Source of the DNA: Meconema thalassinum
Lineage: Eukaryota > Arthropoda > Insecta > Orthoptera > Tettigoniidae
DNA: 64,000 bases
Direction: 5' to 3'
NCBI GenBank assembly: GCA_946902985.2
Contig: OX336393.1
Coordinates: 135,994,533 to 136,058,532, forward strand
Shown: positions 54,616-64,000 of the stretch, piece after piece
Layout: each line of letters begins with the position of its first letter
Numbering within the stretch: position 1 is the first letter of the stretch
The notes under the pieces: generated by a model
Told to the model about the DNA's origin: nothing
The model's input: only the letters and a program-made list of their open reading frames with translations
The model's database searches: none
Position numbers and translations under genes: made by a program

Positions 54616-54848
54616 ACTTGTTAAAGAACTAACTTGCCTGGTTATGTTTAATATCTATAATTTACATTGCCTAATTGCGATATGTTGTTCACCTTCTTGG
54701 CAGGAATTGAAGGCCGGCGATTGTATGATATTGATATTGCATGGGCTACTTTACATATTTATCATTCAAGGCAGGTAAGTTTCGTGAATGACTCATTACC
54801 AGTATTGTAAAGGGAACATGCCGGGTTCTTCTCTATACAGGTTGTTTC

Positions 54849-54862
54849 AATAAGAGCTTGCC
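54849..54862 (+). repeat. 14-bp target-site duplication of SINE-C, left
   Basis: AATAAGAGCTTGCC here matches AATAAGAGCGTGCC at 56199-56212 with one difference. The pair encloses SINE-C and H7 and re-joins the left arm of the surrounding element. Confidence 0.75.
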
Positions 54863-55122
54863 ACGGTGGGTGAGTGGATATCATGTCGGTCTACCAACCC
54901 CAAGCTTGCAGGTTCACTCCTGGCCATGGTAAGTGATTTTTGAAAGGCGGCAAAAATACGATACGCATGTCATACGTTGTTGGCATGTTAAAGAACCGCT
55001 ATAGATCTAACCTCCTTGAATTTCATAGCGCTCCAAGGAACAACAAAATTTGACATGCAAGCTGTCCTCTGGGCGTCAAATAACAACGCTTGCACCCGGC
55101 ACCCGAGGCCATACGATATTTT
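54863..55122 (+). repeat. SINE family C
   Basis: It starts ACGGTGGGTGAGTGGATATC with B-box-like GCAGGTTCACTCC and ends GCACCCGAGGCCATACGATA. H7 is inserted in its AT-rich tail. The tail continues for only a few bases after H7, up to the right-hand duplication. Confidence 0.7.
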
Positions 55123-56194
55123 AACAAGTAGTTCCGTGAAGAACTATACAGCCTATTTTCATATATCCTACTTATGTCAACTGCCACTATCAACATACAA
55201 AATTTCAGTTTGATTGCTGCAATAGATTCGTAGATATTGAGAACCGACTAAATATTTCGGTTGGTCGCCATGTTGGATTGTTAACTGTATAGGCCATAGA
55301 GTCATGTACCATTAAAGGAAAATTATTGCGTAGGTTCATTATTCAAACTTTCACATCGATCGCATGATTACGACACAAGAAATAAAAACTTAATTTTAAA
55401 ATTCGCACAGCCGCCATCTTGAGGTTATGTAAACAATAGAACTAAATTAAATACCAGTGTATTACAATGTCTATAAGCATTTCCTGTACCGCATTTCCTG
55501 TACCAGATTTCATTGCGGTTGGATCATTAAATCACGAGAAAGGTCTATTTAAAATTTTCAAATTCGCTTGGCCGCCATGTTCGGTTTGTAGTTAACTTTC
55601 ATTAGTGCCCTTTATCTCCGTATAAAATTTCAGGGTGATACCGCTAATAGTTTCAGAGATATAGAATGCCGGTGAAATATTTCGCACATCCGCCATCTTG
55701 TGGTTATGTAAACAATTGAACCAAGTTAGATGTCGGTGCATTACAATGTGTATAAACATATACTGTACCAAGTTTTATTGCGTTTGGTTGGTTAAATCGC
55801 GAGAAACGTCTATTTAAAGTCGCAAATTCGCGTGGCCACCATCTTGGTTTTGTAGTTACCAGTTTTTCAAAAGTAACATAGCTGAACTTCTAGTAGTTCC
55901 CTTTATCACCGTAAAATAATCCAGGGTGATATCGGTAATAGTTTCGGACATATTGAATGCTGGTGAAATATTTCGCACAGCCGCCATGTTGGATTGGTGA
56001 GACGTAACAAAATTTGAAGGGCACGGTCGGGGTCGTCCTGAATAGTGCTATGAACTTACTGAGTTTCATTGAAATCGCTCCAGCCGTTTAGAAGTTAATA
56101 GGGGGAGACACACACACACGCACACACACACACACACACACGGACAAAAGGTGATCTCATAAGCCTATTTTTTTCAAAATTGAAAATAGGCTAA
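55123..56194 (+). mobile_element. HINE-like element H7
   Basis: The clearest copy of the family: 5' AACAAGTAGTTCCGTGAAGA, subterminal GCCTATTTTCAT, then a core with GCCGCCAT motifs near 55411, 55570, 55690, 55838 and 55981, and a CACA tract at 56107-56140. The 3' hairpin GCCTATTTT...AAAATAGGC is followed by CTAA at 56191-56194. It has no target duplication and no protein. It lies in the tail of SINE-C. Confidence 0.7.
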
Positions 56195-56589
56195 AAATAA
56201 TAAGAGCGTGCCAAACGGATACAGACAATCCGCGCCGCCACACTGAGCACATCGACATGGGGAAGATGTGGTCTCAGAGGTCACCCAAAGGTGCCAAGGA
56301 CGTAAACATGTGTAGTTAGTTATGTTTGTTGACATACGTACTCTGGTGTAAAAATTGTAAACATCCTGCACGGTTATTGTTAATTTTTTGTTGTTGTTTA
56401 CGTACAGTAAAGGTGTACATTATTACACAGGTAGCACCATGCCAATCATCAGTGTGTACAAACTCATTTAAAAATTGCTAAACGTGAGGGCCACCAACCT
56501 CGACACAAGCATGGCAACGACGTACGAGATTCTGGATAACCACGCTGCTTTTTCCGGACGATAGAGGAAACACAATCCCATCCTTATAG

Positions 56590-56609
56590 CCTGTTGTTGT
56601 TGTTGTTGT

Positions 56610-56690
<81 letters not shown>

Positions 56691-56706
56691 TGTCGTTGTT
56701 GTCGTT
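56590..56706. repeat. (TTG)n(TCG)n microsatellite, RTE tail
   Basis: TTG repeats followed by about 20 TCG units. On the minus strand this is the CAA/CGA tail directly after the RTE fragment (CATCAAACCAGTCAAACGAC). Confidence 0.9.
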
Positions 56707-57305
56707 TGACTGGTTTGATGCAGCTCTCTATGTCTCCCTGTCTTGATCTAATGGTTTCATCTCTACATAGCTACCACACCCTACATCCGAAGCAATCTAA
56801 CACATTCTAACCTTGGTCTACTCCTACAGTTCTTGTCCTCGACTCTTCCTTCCATAACTAAGCTTGCTACTCCTGGGTGTTTTAATATGTCTCCTACCAA
56901 CCTATCTCTTCTCTTCATTAGCAGTCGCCAGAAGCATCATTCCTCTCCCACTCGTCTTAATACCTCTTCGTTTGTAACCTTATCTACCCATCTGATCTTC
57001 ATCATTCTCCTGTAACACCACATTTCAAACGCAACAATTCTTCTCTTTTCTGCTGCACCAGTAGTTCAAGTTCCACTTCCATAGAGCGCCACGCTCCAGA
57101 CAAAGGCTTTCAAAACTGACTTCCTAATTCCTAAATCTATATTCGATGTCAACAGATTCCTTTTTTGTAGAAATACTTTCCTTGCCTGAGTCAACCTACT
57201 TTTTATATCTTCTTTGCTTCGTCCATCACTGGTTATTTTGCTTCCTAAGTATCAGAAGACTCCTACTTTAGCTTTTCACCTGTCAATTTGATGTCCATAG
57301 GGGTT
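56707..57305 (-). pseudogene. RTE (BovB-like) RT C-terminal remnant
   Basis: The minus strand reads, across frames, ITSDGRSKEDIKSRLTQARK, RNLLTSNIDLGIRKSVLK, FVWSVALYGS and AFEMWCYRRMMKIRWVDKVT. These are the usual C-terminal motifs of RTE-type RTs. A premature stop replaces part of the ETWT motif, and further stops follow. The catalytic domain is absent through truncation. It lies inside the TA-flanked element. Confidence 0.8.
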
Positions 57306-57676
57306 TCTAGTGCACCTAGTGTGCACATATACTGTCAACAAGCATAACTAACTACCCAGTCGTGTTACTCATGTTTACGTCCATAGCACCTTTGGGTTAC
57401 CTCGGAGACCACATGTTCCCTGTGTCGATGTGTTCAGTGTGGTGGCCCGGATTGCTGGTATCTGTTTGGCACGCTCTTACTGAAACACCTGTATAAACCC
57501 CCCCCCCATTAGCATTGCGAAGTCCCGACAGTGGCACTAGGGGGAATCCTTCCTCATCACTGGAGCTGCGGTTGCAGATATGCCTTTTCCTATTATTTCT
57601 CATTAGAGGACCCCGCGATTAGCGCACCACAACCATGAAAAGCCGCAGTAGTTAAAGGGTCGTAAATATTTAATTC

Positions 57677-57709
57677 TTCTTCTTCTTCTTCTTCTTCTTC
57701 TTCTTCTTT
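57677..57709. repeat. (TTC)n microsatellite
   Basis: About eleven TTC units next to the 3' end of the minus-strand RTE remnant. The section 57494-57676 holds nothing recognised. Confidence 0.9.
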
Positions 57710-58350
57710 TCAAATCACCCACTTCGGGTACGTCAGATCAATCACGTCTTAGATGCTTGTGCTCTCCTTTTCTCCCAATACTACTTCATTCTATCTGATC
57801 TCCTCTTTCTTTCCTCTTGTGATATCTGTATCGGTTTTTAGGAGACGGCTCTGGCTTGGAACTTCTTGGTGTTGTCTTTGGTCACGGGTTTGGCTGTACC
57901 ATTCATCAACATGATTTCAGTAATCTGGAGCTCTCGCAGGTCCGTTTCTTCTTCCGTAAATCAATTAGGTTTGATCTTCTTTTTGGAAAATAAGTCAAAG
58001 ATTTTCTTGGTTATTCGGGCAGGATTCATCCGATAGATGTGCCCATAGAAATCAATCCTTCTTTTCCTTATGTTATCTGAAAGACTCTCCGACTTCACAT
58101 ACGGTACAGGGTGTCCTTCCTATAGAAAACTTGTTTGTTATTTTGGAATTTAGGACCTATGATCTTCCTAAAAAAAATTCTCTCTTTGATTTCCAATTTT
58201 TTCCATTTGCCCTTGTCTCCTCAAGACTAGAGTTTCTGCTGCAGACTGTGCCTCTGGCTTAATTACGGTGTTCCAGGGGAAGGTTTTCTTATTGTATGTA
58301 TTTTTGGTTTTCTGGAAGGCTAGTTCCATTTTGATTCTTCTCGCCTTCAT
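57710..58350 (-). pseudogene. RTE-like RT C-terminal remnant (16-kb subfamily)
   Basis: The minus strand gives ARRIKMELAFQKTKNTYNKK, AAETLVLRRQGQMEK, then by frameshift RKIIGPKFQNNK and weaker matches to FYGHIYRMNPARITKKIF. The order parallels the 16-kb element. Several stops and frameshifts show it is older than the others. Confidence 0.7.
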
Positions 58351-58375
58351 TGTATTTCATTTCTTTAATTATTAT

Positions 58376-58945
58376 TATTCCTCTTCTTATTATTATTATG
58401 ATTATTATTATTATTATTATTATTATTTATTCGTTACCGCCAACTATGGACCACGTTTGACAGTTTTTACATTATTTGTTCTCTTCACTTTCTGCCAATA
58501 TCTCTTCATCCCCTCTCCCACTTCCTTCTTCTATACCTCCGCGTAAGATCTTCCTTTCCTCACTGACAACTTCCCTGTCTCCTGGAAATCTGCAAACTCC
58601 TTAACCAGCCGTCTAAGTCGTTCTCTGTCCTTTGTCTTCTTCTTTCACCCCCATCCGATCCAAGTCCAATCTTACTTCACGAAACCATTTCGGCTCCGTC
58701 TTCCTCTTCCTGAAGAATTCAAAAATCCTCTTCGTCAATCTGGCGTTGTTCATCCTCACCAAGTGTCCATAAAACAGTATTCTACTTGTTCTCATTAGGG
58801 CTACGACTCCTTCTGTCTTCAGGTATAGTTCTTTGTTAGGTTTGCGTCTCCTCTCTCCATCCTTGATATTTGGGCCTAGGATTTTTCGGAGAGCATTTTC
58901 CTTTCCCTCTTTCCAATTATTATTATTATTATTATTATTATTATT
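58376..58945 (-). pseudogene. RTE-like C-terminal fragment between TTA tracts
   Basis: The minus strand reads NALRKILGPNIKDGERRRKP, RTSRILFYGHLVRMNNARLT and KRIFEFFRKRKTEPKWFREV, then GVKEEDKGQRTT and a 3' UTR like the 16-kb copy (CGAATAAATAATAATAAT). (TTA)n tracts bound both the 3' end (58376-58430) and the truncated 5' end (58917-58945). Confidence 0.78.
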
Positions 58946-59634
58946 TAGTGTGTTCGAGATAATGCAGTCGATACCGAAAGGGTTGGCGAGCCTAGCTACA
59001 ACTTTCCACACTTTGTTGTTATAAAAACTATTGCCCTTCAACGATAGTAACTACGGTAGTTTTGAACCTACAGTATACACACAAACCCGAAGTTAATATC
59101 GCAAACCTTCGCTTATGAATACTGCATGTTGTGAGATATGATGGTAACTAGTTGCGTCATACACAAGGCTGTGTGCCAAGTTTCAGGGCACGACTCTCGG
59201 AATCTAGGTTGAAGGTGAAACTGGTATTTCCGTTGAAATCGCCAATGCACTTGCTAACCGTTCAACACTGTACTGTGACGTAGAATTGTTGACACTTTAG
59301 AAGCCTTATTTTGGTGTTTGGAGCCATTTTCAGTGTTGCCATATTAACGAAAGTTTGATGCTTTTCAGTCGGTCAACACGATTGTACCCAAATGAGATGA
59401 GTATTTCAACAAAACATCACATAAACTATAACTAACAAATATTGACGAGTTGAACTATCTCATCTAATACCGGAACTAAAGAAGTGTACATATTGTAAAT
59501 ATTTTCACCCATAATTACATACATAAAAATTTAGTGTAATGGATCTGATGATGATCGCCTGACGATCGAAACTGGTCATCCAAGTGTATTTATTAATCTC
59601 ATGTTAATGTGTGAAATCAATCTGTAATCCGATT
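58946..59634. other. unclassified repeat-like sequence
   Basis: Includes GGTCAACACGATTGTACC near 59370, also seen at 22625, and ATGATCGCCTGACGATCGAA near 59552, reminiscent of conserved 3' regions in some retroelements. No open frame is convincing. Confidence 0.35.
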
Positions 59635-60236
59635 CCAAACACCCAACACCGCCCCATGAGGTGTCTACTCTAGGCAGCAGTTCGACCAGCAACTATTCCA
59701 TTCCGACGGAGATATAACTTTAAAAAAGCAGACTGGCTGAAGTTTAGCACAACTCTTGATATAATGATATCAGACATTCATGCAGTCCCGGAGAAATATG
59801 ATGAGTTTGTCGATTCCGTGAAGAAAGCTTCCAGAGTTTCCATACCACGAGGATGTAGGTCCAGTTACATACAAGGCCTAACATCAGAAACAGCAGCCCA
59901 AATGGACAATTACTTCTCATTATTTCAAGAAGATCATTTAAGCGAAGAAACTATTTCAGCAGGAAAATTGCTCCTTGCTTCTATTTCAGAAGCTAAGACA
60001 GATGCTTGGATACGTCTTATGGAGGAAACAGACATGTCGAGAAGCAGCCGAAAAGCTTGGAGATTGTTAAAACGACTCAGTAAAGACCCAACTAAAGGAC
60101 CGCTCCACGCCAATGTTTCGGCGAACCAAATGGCAAATCAACTTATCTCGAATGGAAAGACCAATCACCCTATCAGAAAAATGGAACACAGAATCCACCT
60201 AAGTGAAGACGCCAGAACTAATGACATGTCTCAACC
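59635..60236 (+). pseudogene. non-LTR retrotransposon, endonuclease-RT linker region
   Basis: One frame reads NTQHRPMRCLL, a stop, then PFRRRYNFKKADWLKF and continues through SVKKASRVSIPRGCRSSYIQ to SRKAWRLLKRLS. This is the linker region just before the RT domain. It resumes at 61080 after an inserted CR1/L2-like element. Confidence 0.75.
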
Positions 60237-60241
60237 ATTTA

Positions 60242-61074
60242 TAAAATGAAAATAAACACAAGAAAATGTAGTCTAATAAAAATAGGGAAAGTGCGAAGGC
60301 AAGATTTTCAATATAACATTGGCTTGGAAATACTTGTAGAAGAGGATTCTTGCAAGTATTTGGGCGTTCACGTAAGAAATGATATGAAATGGAGTAGTCA
60401 TATAGGATGTGTAGTTTCTAAAGCTTACAAATCCCTGCACTTTATAATGAGGGTATTAAAAGGAAGTAGTACCTCTGCTAAAGAATTAGAATATTTGTCA
60501 CTTGTAAGACCTATTCTGGAATACGCCTCGGCGGTTTGGGATCCATATCAAGTAGGGCTCATAAATGAGTTGGAAATGGTACAAAGAGAGGCCGCTAGAT
60601 TTGTGCTCAGTGACTTTAATCCCAGGAGCAGTGTGAGCCGTATGTTAAAGAAACTTGGGTGGGAATCACTTGAGGCTAGGAGGATGAAATCTAGACTCTG
60701 CGCTATGTACAACACGTATACAAATCAACCAGCATGGGGTGAGCTTAGCAAACGTATGGAAAAGCCTACTTACATGGGTAGGAGCGATCATCCTTTCAAA
60801 GTTAAGGGCTGACCACAGCGAACAAATAATGGTAAATATTCTTTCGTAAACCGAGCCATTGATAATTGGAACTCTCTACCTGCCGCAGTCTTAGAGCCTT
60901 TTCCCAAACATGTAGGTGTGTTTAAGAAAAGACTGACTATTTGTGTAAATACTCCAGTTTAATTGTTAGTGAATTGTTATGTACAGTTATTTATTTGTTA
61001 CGTATATCTAATTTGCCACCGGGACCCCACCCCCAATTGCAAATAAACGAACGAATGAATGAATGAATGAATGA
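60242..61074 (+). pseudogene. CR1/L2-like non-LTR retrotransposon, 5'-truncated
   Basis: The frame starts at about 60246 and reads CKYLGVHVRNDMKWSSHI, LVRPILEYASAVWDPYQVG, EMVQREAARFVLSDF and MLKKLGWESLEARR. After an in-frame TGA (60810-60812) it continues RTNNGKYSFVNRAIDNWN to TAA near 60961. The 3' UTR ends in (GAAT)n at 61041-61075. This order is typical of CR1/L2 C-termini. A possible ATTTA duplication flanks it (60237-60241, 61075-61079). Confidence 0.8.
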
Positions 61075-61079
61075 ATTTA

Positions 61080-62788
61080 ACCTGAGTAGTTAGAGAAAGC
61101 CATTCAAAGCTGCAAAAACGGTAAGGCAGCAAGGCTAGATGATATTACGGTAGAGCAGATCAACACTTCGGCACAGCTACGAAGGAATGGCTTCGGAATT
61201 TCTTTAATAGCTGCTTGGCATCCTCAAAGATTCCCAAAATATGGAGAAAAACACGGGTGATTGGTTTTCTCAAACCTGGCAAGGAAAATTCAGACCCTAA
61301 AAATTTCATACCGATTTCTTTACTATGCCACCTATATAAAATAATAGAAAGAATGCTACTTAACCGTTTGACGGGAGTTGTAGATGAACTGCTTATACCG
61401 CAACAGGCTGGTTTTAGACCGGGAAAGAACTGCACAGCACAGATTCTTCACCTAACGCAATGCATTGAGGACGGTTTCGAGATGAGAAAAATCACAGGAG
61501 TGGCATTCGTGGACCTTTCCGCTGCTTATGAAACCGTGAATCACCGCATTCTACTACAAAAACCTTACTGCACAACTGGCGACATCAAGGTGACGAAGAT
61601 GATAGCTACTCTCCTGTAAAACCGTCGCTTCTTTGTTGAATTTCAAGGACAACGGAGCAGATGGAAGAATCAAAGGAATGGCTTGCCTCAAGGTAGTGTA
61701 CTGGCTCCTATCCTATTTAACATCTATACAAATGACCAACCACTACCAAAAGGCACTAAAAGCTTTATTTACGGTGATGACCTTGCTCTTGTCACCCAAT
61801 CTAACAATTTTGATGAAGAAGAAATCTCACTGACACATGCATTGGAAGAGCTTGGAACATATTACGACCAAAACCAACTGAAATCCAATGCCGAAAAGAC
61901 TCAAATATGTGCATTTCAACTGCGACACATTCAGGCATCCCGAAAACTCAAAGTGTATTGGAAGGGAAAGTTACTAAATCATTGTTTCACTCCAAGTTAT
62001 CTAGGAATCATCATGGATCGTACACTGACCTACAAGAAGCACTGCCAAAACATCAGGCAAAAGGTATCCGCAAGAAACAACATTCTTCTCAAGTTGACGG
62101 GTACTAATTGGGAAATCCAGCCACAAACCCTTAGAACATCAGCTTTAGCTCTGTGCTACTCTGCGGGCGAATTTGCCAGTCCAGTGTGGTAAAAATCAGC
62201 ACACACTAAACAGGTTGACACTGCACTCAACGAAAACTGCAGAATCATTACTGGTCTCTTGAAGCCTACTCCAGTTGAGAAAGTCCACTGCTTAGCTGGT
62301 ATTGCTCCTGGGGAGATACGCAGGGAGGTAGCAGCGAACAAGGAAAGATTTAAGGCATCCACATCACAAACAAACCCACTATCTGGATATTCCCCCGCCC
62401 GAACTCGCCTTAAATCTAGGAAAAGCTTCCTTCGGACAACAGTCAGCCTTAAAGGCAATGCTGACACTGTTAGGGCAAGAATGTGGAAGGAAAGAACTGG
62501 TCATCTGTCCGGCTGGATGACCCCAAAAGAAAGTCTCCGGGCCATATGGAAGGCTGGGCAACATGGAAGGCGCTCAACAGACCTCGGAATGGAGTTGGAA
62601 GAACCAAGATGAACCTGCAAAAATGGGGTTTTTCGAGTGACTCTCTCCTCTGTGATTGTGGGGAACTACATACAGTCCAACATCTTTACCAGTGCCCACT
62701 ATGTCCAGCAACGTGCACAATGGAAGATTTAACACTTGCCAATCCGAATGCTATTGACGTCGCCCGTTACTGGACAAAGAACATTTAA
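61080..62788 (+). pseudogene. non-LTR retrotransposon RT domain and C-terminus
   Basis: A continuation of 59635-60236. Motifs in order are EKAIQSCKNGKAA, WRKTRVIGFLKPGKE, ERMLLNRLTGVVDE, QQAGFRPGKNCTAQ, FVDLSAAYETVNHR, GLPQGSVLAPILFNIYTND, catalytic FIYGDDLALVT, KTQICAFQLRH and the end CDCGELHTVQHLYQCPL. Breaks are a TAG near 61087, a frameshift near 61165, TAA at 61617 and 62190 and a frameshift near 62550. The clade (CR1/Jockey group) is not certain. It is inactive. Confidence 0.82.
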
Positions 62789-62811
62789 TTTGGTTGCGGG
62801 TTACCTGCCAG

Positions 62812-63064
62812 TCAGATGTTTGTGTGTTGTTCAACTGACTTGCATGTCGGTGTCCTTACTTAATATTAGATTTAGAATAGTTTGCCGAGTACTTTGTGTC
62901 TTTATTAACAATTCACCGTACTCTTATTATTATTATTTATTTATTCAATTCACCATTACACACATGGGTTACTCTAAAGCACGGGTTAGAAAAAGTGCTT
63001 TACAACAATACATAAAAACTATAATACATATCATGTATCTACAAAATATTGAGTTCATCATCTC
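62812..63064. other. short spacer
   Basis: 3' UTR-like sequence of the preceding element, a short (TTA)n run at 62923-62940 and unassigned sequence leading to the minus-strand RT end. Confidence 0.4.
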
Positions 63065-64000
63065 TCATCCACTAGCGAGGAAGGATCGCACAATATTGCA
63101 TGTGGACAATAGGACAGAATGCTGCATACTCTTGTAGATGGTCGGCGGAAGATCCAATTCCTTCAGACTCTTGAGGAGTGTGTGAGGTATGAGGCCGTTG
63201 ACTGACAAGATTACAGGCACTATCCGGACGCAGTTCATCTTCCATATCCTCTTGATTTCCTCTGCAAGCTGTCTATACTTGGTGATTCTTTCATTGTGTT
63301 TACGTTCGATGTTGGTGTCGTTGGGAACTGCTATGTCTATTATAAATGTAGTGCCATCAACCTTATTTACAGGCCGGACGTTTGTTTTAGACGATTGCCC
63401 TTGACCTTGAAGCCAGCGGGTGAGCCTACACACACTCACTCTCTCACCCTATCGCTTCACATTTGTCACCACCGATCTGATGTAATGGAATTCCAGACTT
63501 GAGCAGACAGTACAGTCCACATCGAAGTATTGTGTGACGCGGAAGTACAAGTTACGTAGTTACGAACAGAACGTCATTATTTTTGCCAATGACTGTACTC
63601 CTAGCAGCAGTGTGAAACAGATTTGTCAATCATCGGACCGCATGGGGCAGCTGATAACAACACAGGTACTGTAGTAACTCGCCTCCAGGCTTCCACTAAG
63701 ATTTTTCACTCGTCTAAAACAAACGTCCGGCCTGTACTACTATGATGTCTGGTCGATTGTGATCTATTGTTTTATCTGTCACAATACCAGTGTCCCAATA
63801 TATTTTACACAATTCATTTTCGAGGAGGGATGGTGGATGATACTTGTAGTAAGGGATATACTCCTCACTTAATTTATATTTCTGTGCGAGTGCTTGATGA
63901 ATGATGCCTGCAACCTGATTGTGCCGTTTTGTATATTCAACTGATGCTAGTATTGGGCAACCTGCAGTGACATGGTCAATGGTCTCGAGATGAATGACGC
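63065..64000 (-). pseudogene. R4/Dong-like non-LTR pol C-terminus, split by a MITE; runs off the window
   Basis: The minus strand from the window edge reads HVTAGCPILASVEYTKRHNQ, QKYKLSEEYIPYYKYHPPS and TIDHNRPDIIVV. After the MITE it gives TTFIIDIAVPNDTNIERKHN, ITKYRQLAEEIKRIW and PVILSVNGLIPHTLL, ending SFLASG. The zinc-finger-like HxxxGCP block and the RPDI...IIDIAVP block fit a restriction-enzyme-like endonuclease domain in elements such as R4/Dong. Clade is tentative. Apart from the MITE I see no stop in these parts. Confidence 0.72.
63370..63734. mobile_element. 365-bp MITE with perfect 25-bp inverted repeats
   Basis: The ends begin CAGGCCGGACGTTTGTTT and are exact inverse copies over 25 bases (63370-63394 and 63710-63734), flanked by TA (63368-63369, 63735-63736). 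Removing the element and one TA restores the surrounding reading frame in register. TA duplication points to Tc1/mariner. It has no coding capacity; the apparent frame at 63189-63404 is incidental. Confidence 0.9.

Larger units (their letters stand above)
54838..57491. mobile_element. TA-flanked element with ~150-bp inverted arms, heavily interrupted
   Basis: The left end is CAGGTTGTTTCAATAAGAGC (54838) and the right end, inverted, is CAGGTGTTTCAGTAAGAGCG (57491), both next to TA. Arms continue as inverse copies (56213-56345 against 57325-57460) with phrases such as CAAACGGATACAGACAATCC. The interior contains a SINE-C copy with H7 inside it, an RTE remnant and microsatellites. TA flanks and CAGG ends suggest Tc1/mariner, but no transposase is seen. 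Confidence 0.6.

Overview
The window is non-coding, repeat-dense eukaryotic DNA, AT-rich with many microsatellites. It looks like an insect genome, perhaps a polyneopteran such as an orthopteran. That placement is an inference from the tRNA-derived SINEs, RTE-like and RNase H-bearing non-LTR fragments, mariner and hAT remnants and rolling-circle (HINE-like) elements; nothing in the sequence proves the species. I see no intact host gene, no CRISPR array and no clear rRNA or tRNA gene. Nearly everything I can identify is a transposable element, often inserted inside another one.

The main feature is two near full-length copies (2937-12908 and 40326-50419) of an LTR retrotransposon with LTRs of about 3.34 kb and an internal region of only 3.3-3.4 kb. 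The internal region carries gag (coiled coil, capsid-like domain, Arg-rich tail) and a retropepsin. Reverse transcriptase, RNase H and most of integrase are missing through one deletion shared by both copies; the integrase C-terminal tail survives just after the junction. Both copies have 4-bp target duplications (GTAT and ATAC), TGTGCCC...GGGCACA ends, a lysine-tRNA-like primer site and a purine-rich tract. The family therefore probably moves in trans, using an unseen autonomous relative.

A second theme is a family of seven elements (H1-H7) with a conserved 5' block (AACAAGTAGTTCC), subterminal inverted repeats (GCCTA...TAGGC), a 3' hairpin followed by CTAA and a GTCT/GTGT microsatellite. 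These are hallmarks of Helentron-derived HINE/DINE-1 elements. Several carry a core of about 145-bp tandem units, each holding an ATGGCGGC motif that matches the YY1/Pho site. A copy of the surrounding repeat without H4 elsewhere in the window shows insertion without target duplication.

Layout. 0-15 kb: SINEs, H1, H2 split by LTR copy 1, and a 304-bp MITE. 15-24 kb: RTE and other non-LTR fragments, SINEs, H3 and a mariner remnant. 24-34 kb: repeat family R in several copies, H4, H5 (293-bp array), a 164-bp tandem array and a SINE with a 16-bp duplication. 34-40 kb: an RTE fragment inside a TTCATTTA array, H6 and mariner/SINE fragments. 40-50 kb: LTR copy 2. 50-54 kb: mariner split by an RNase H-bearing non-LTR element that is itself split by a hAT element, followed by a foldback hairpin. 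54-59 kb: a TA-flanked inverted-repeat element holding a SINE, H7 and an RTE remnant, then further RTE pieces. 59-64 kb: an RT pseudogene split by a CR1/L2-like element, and an endonuclease-type RT end split by a 365-bp MITE.
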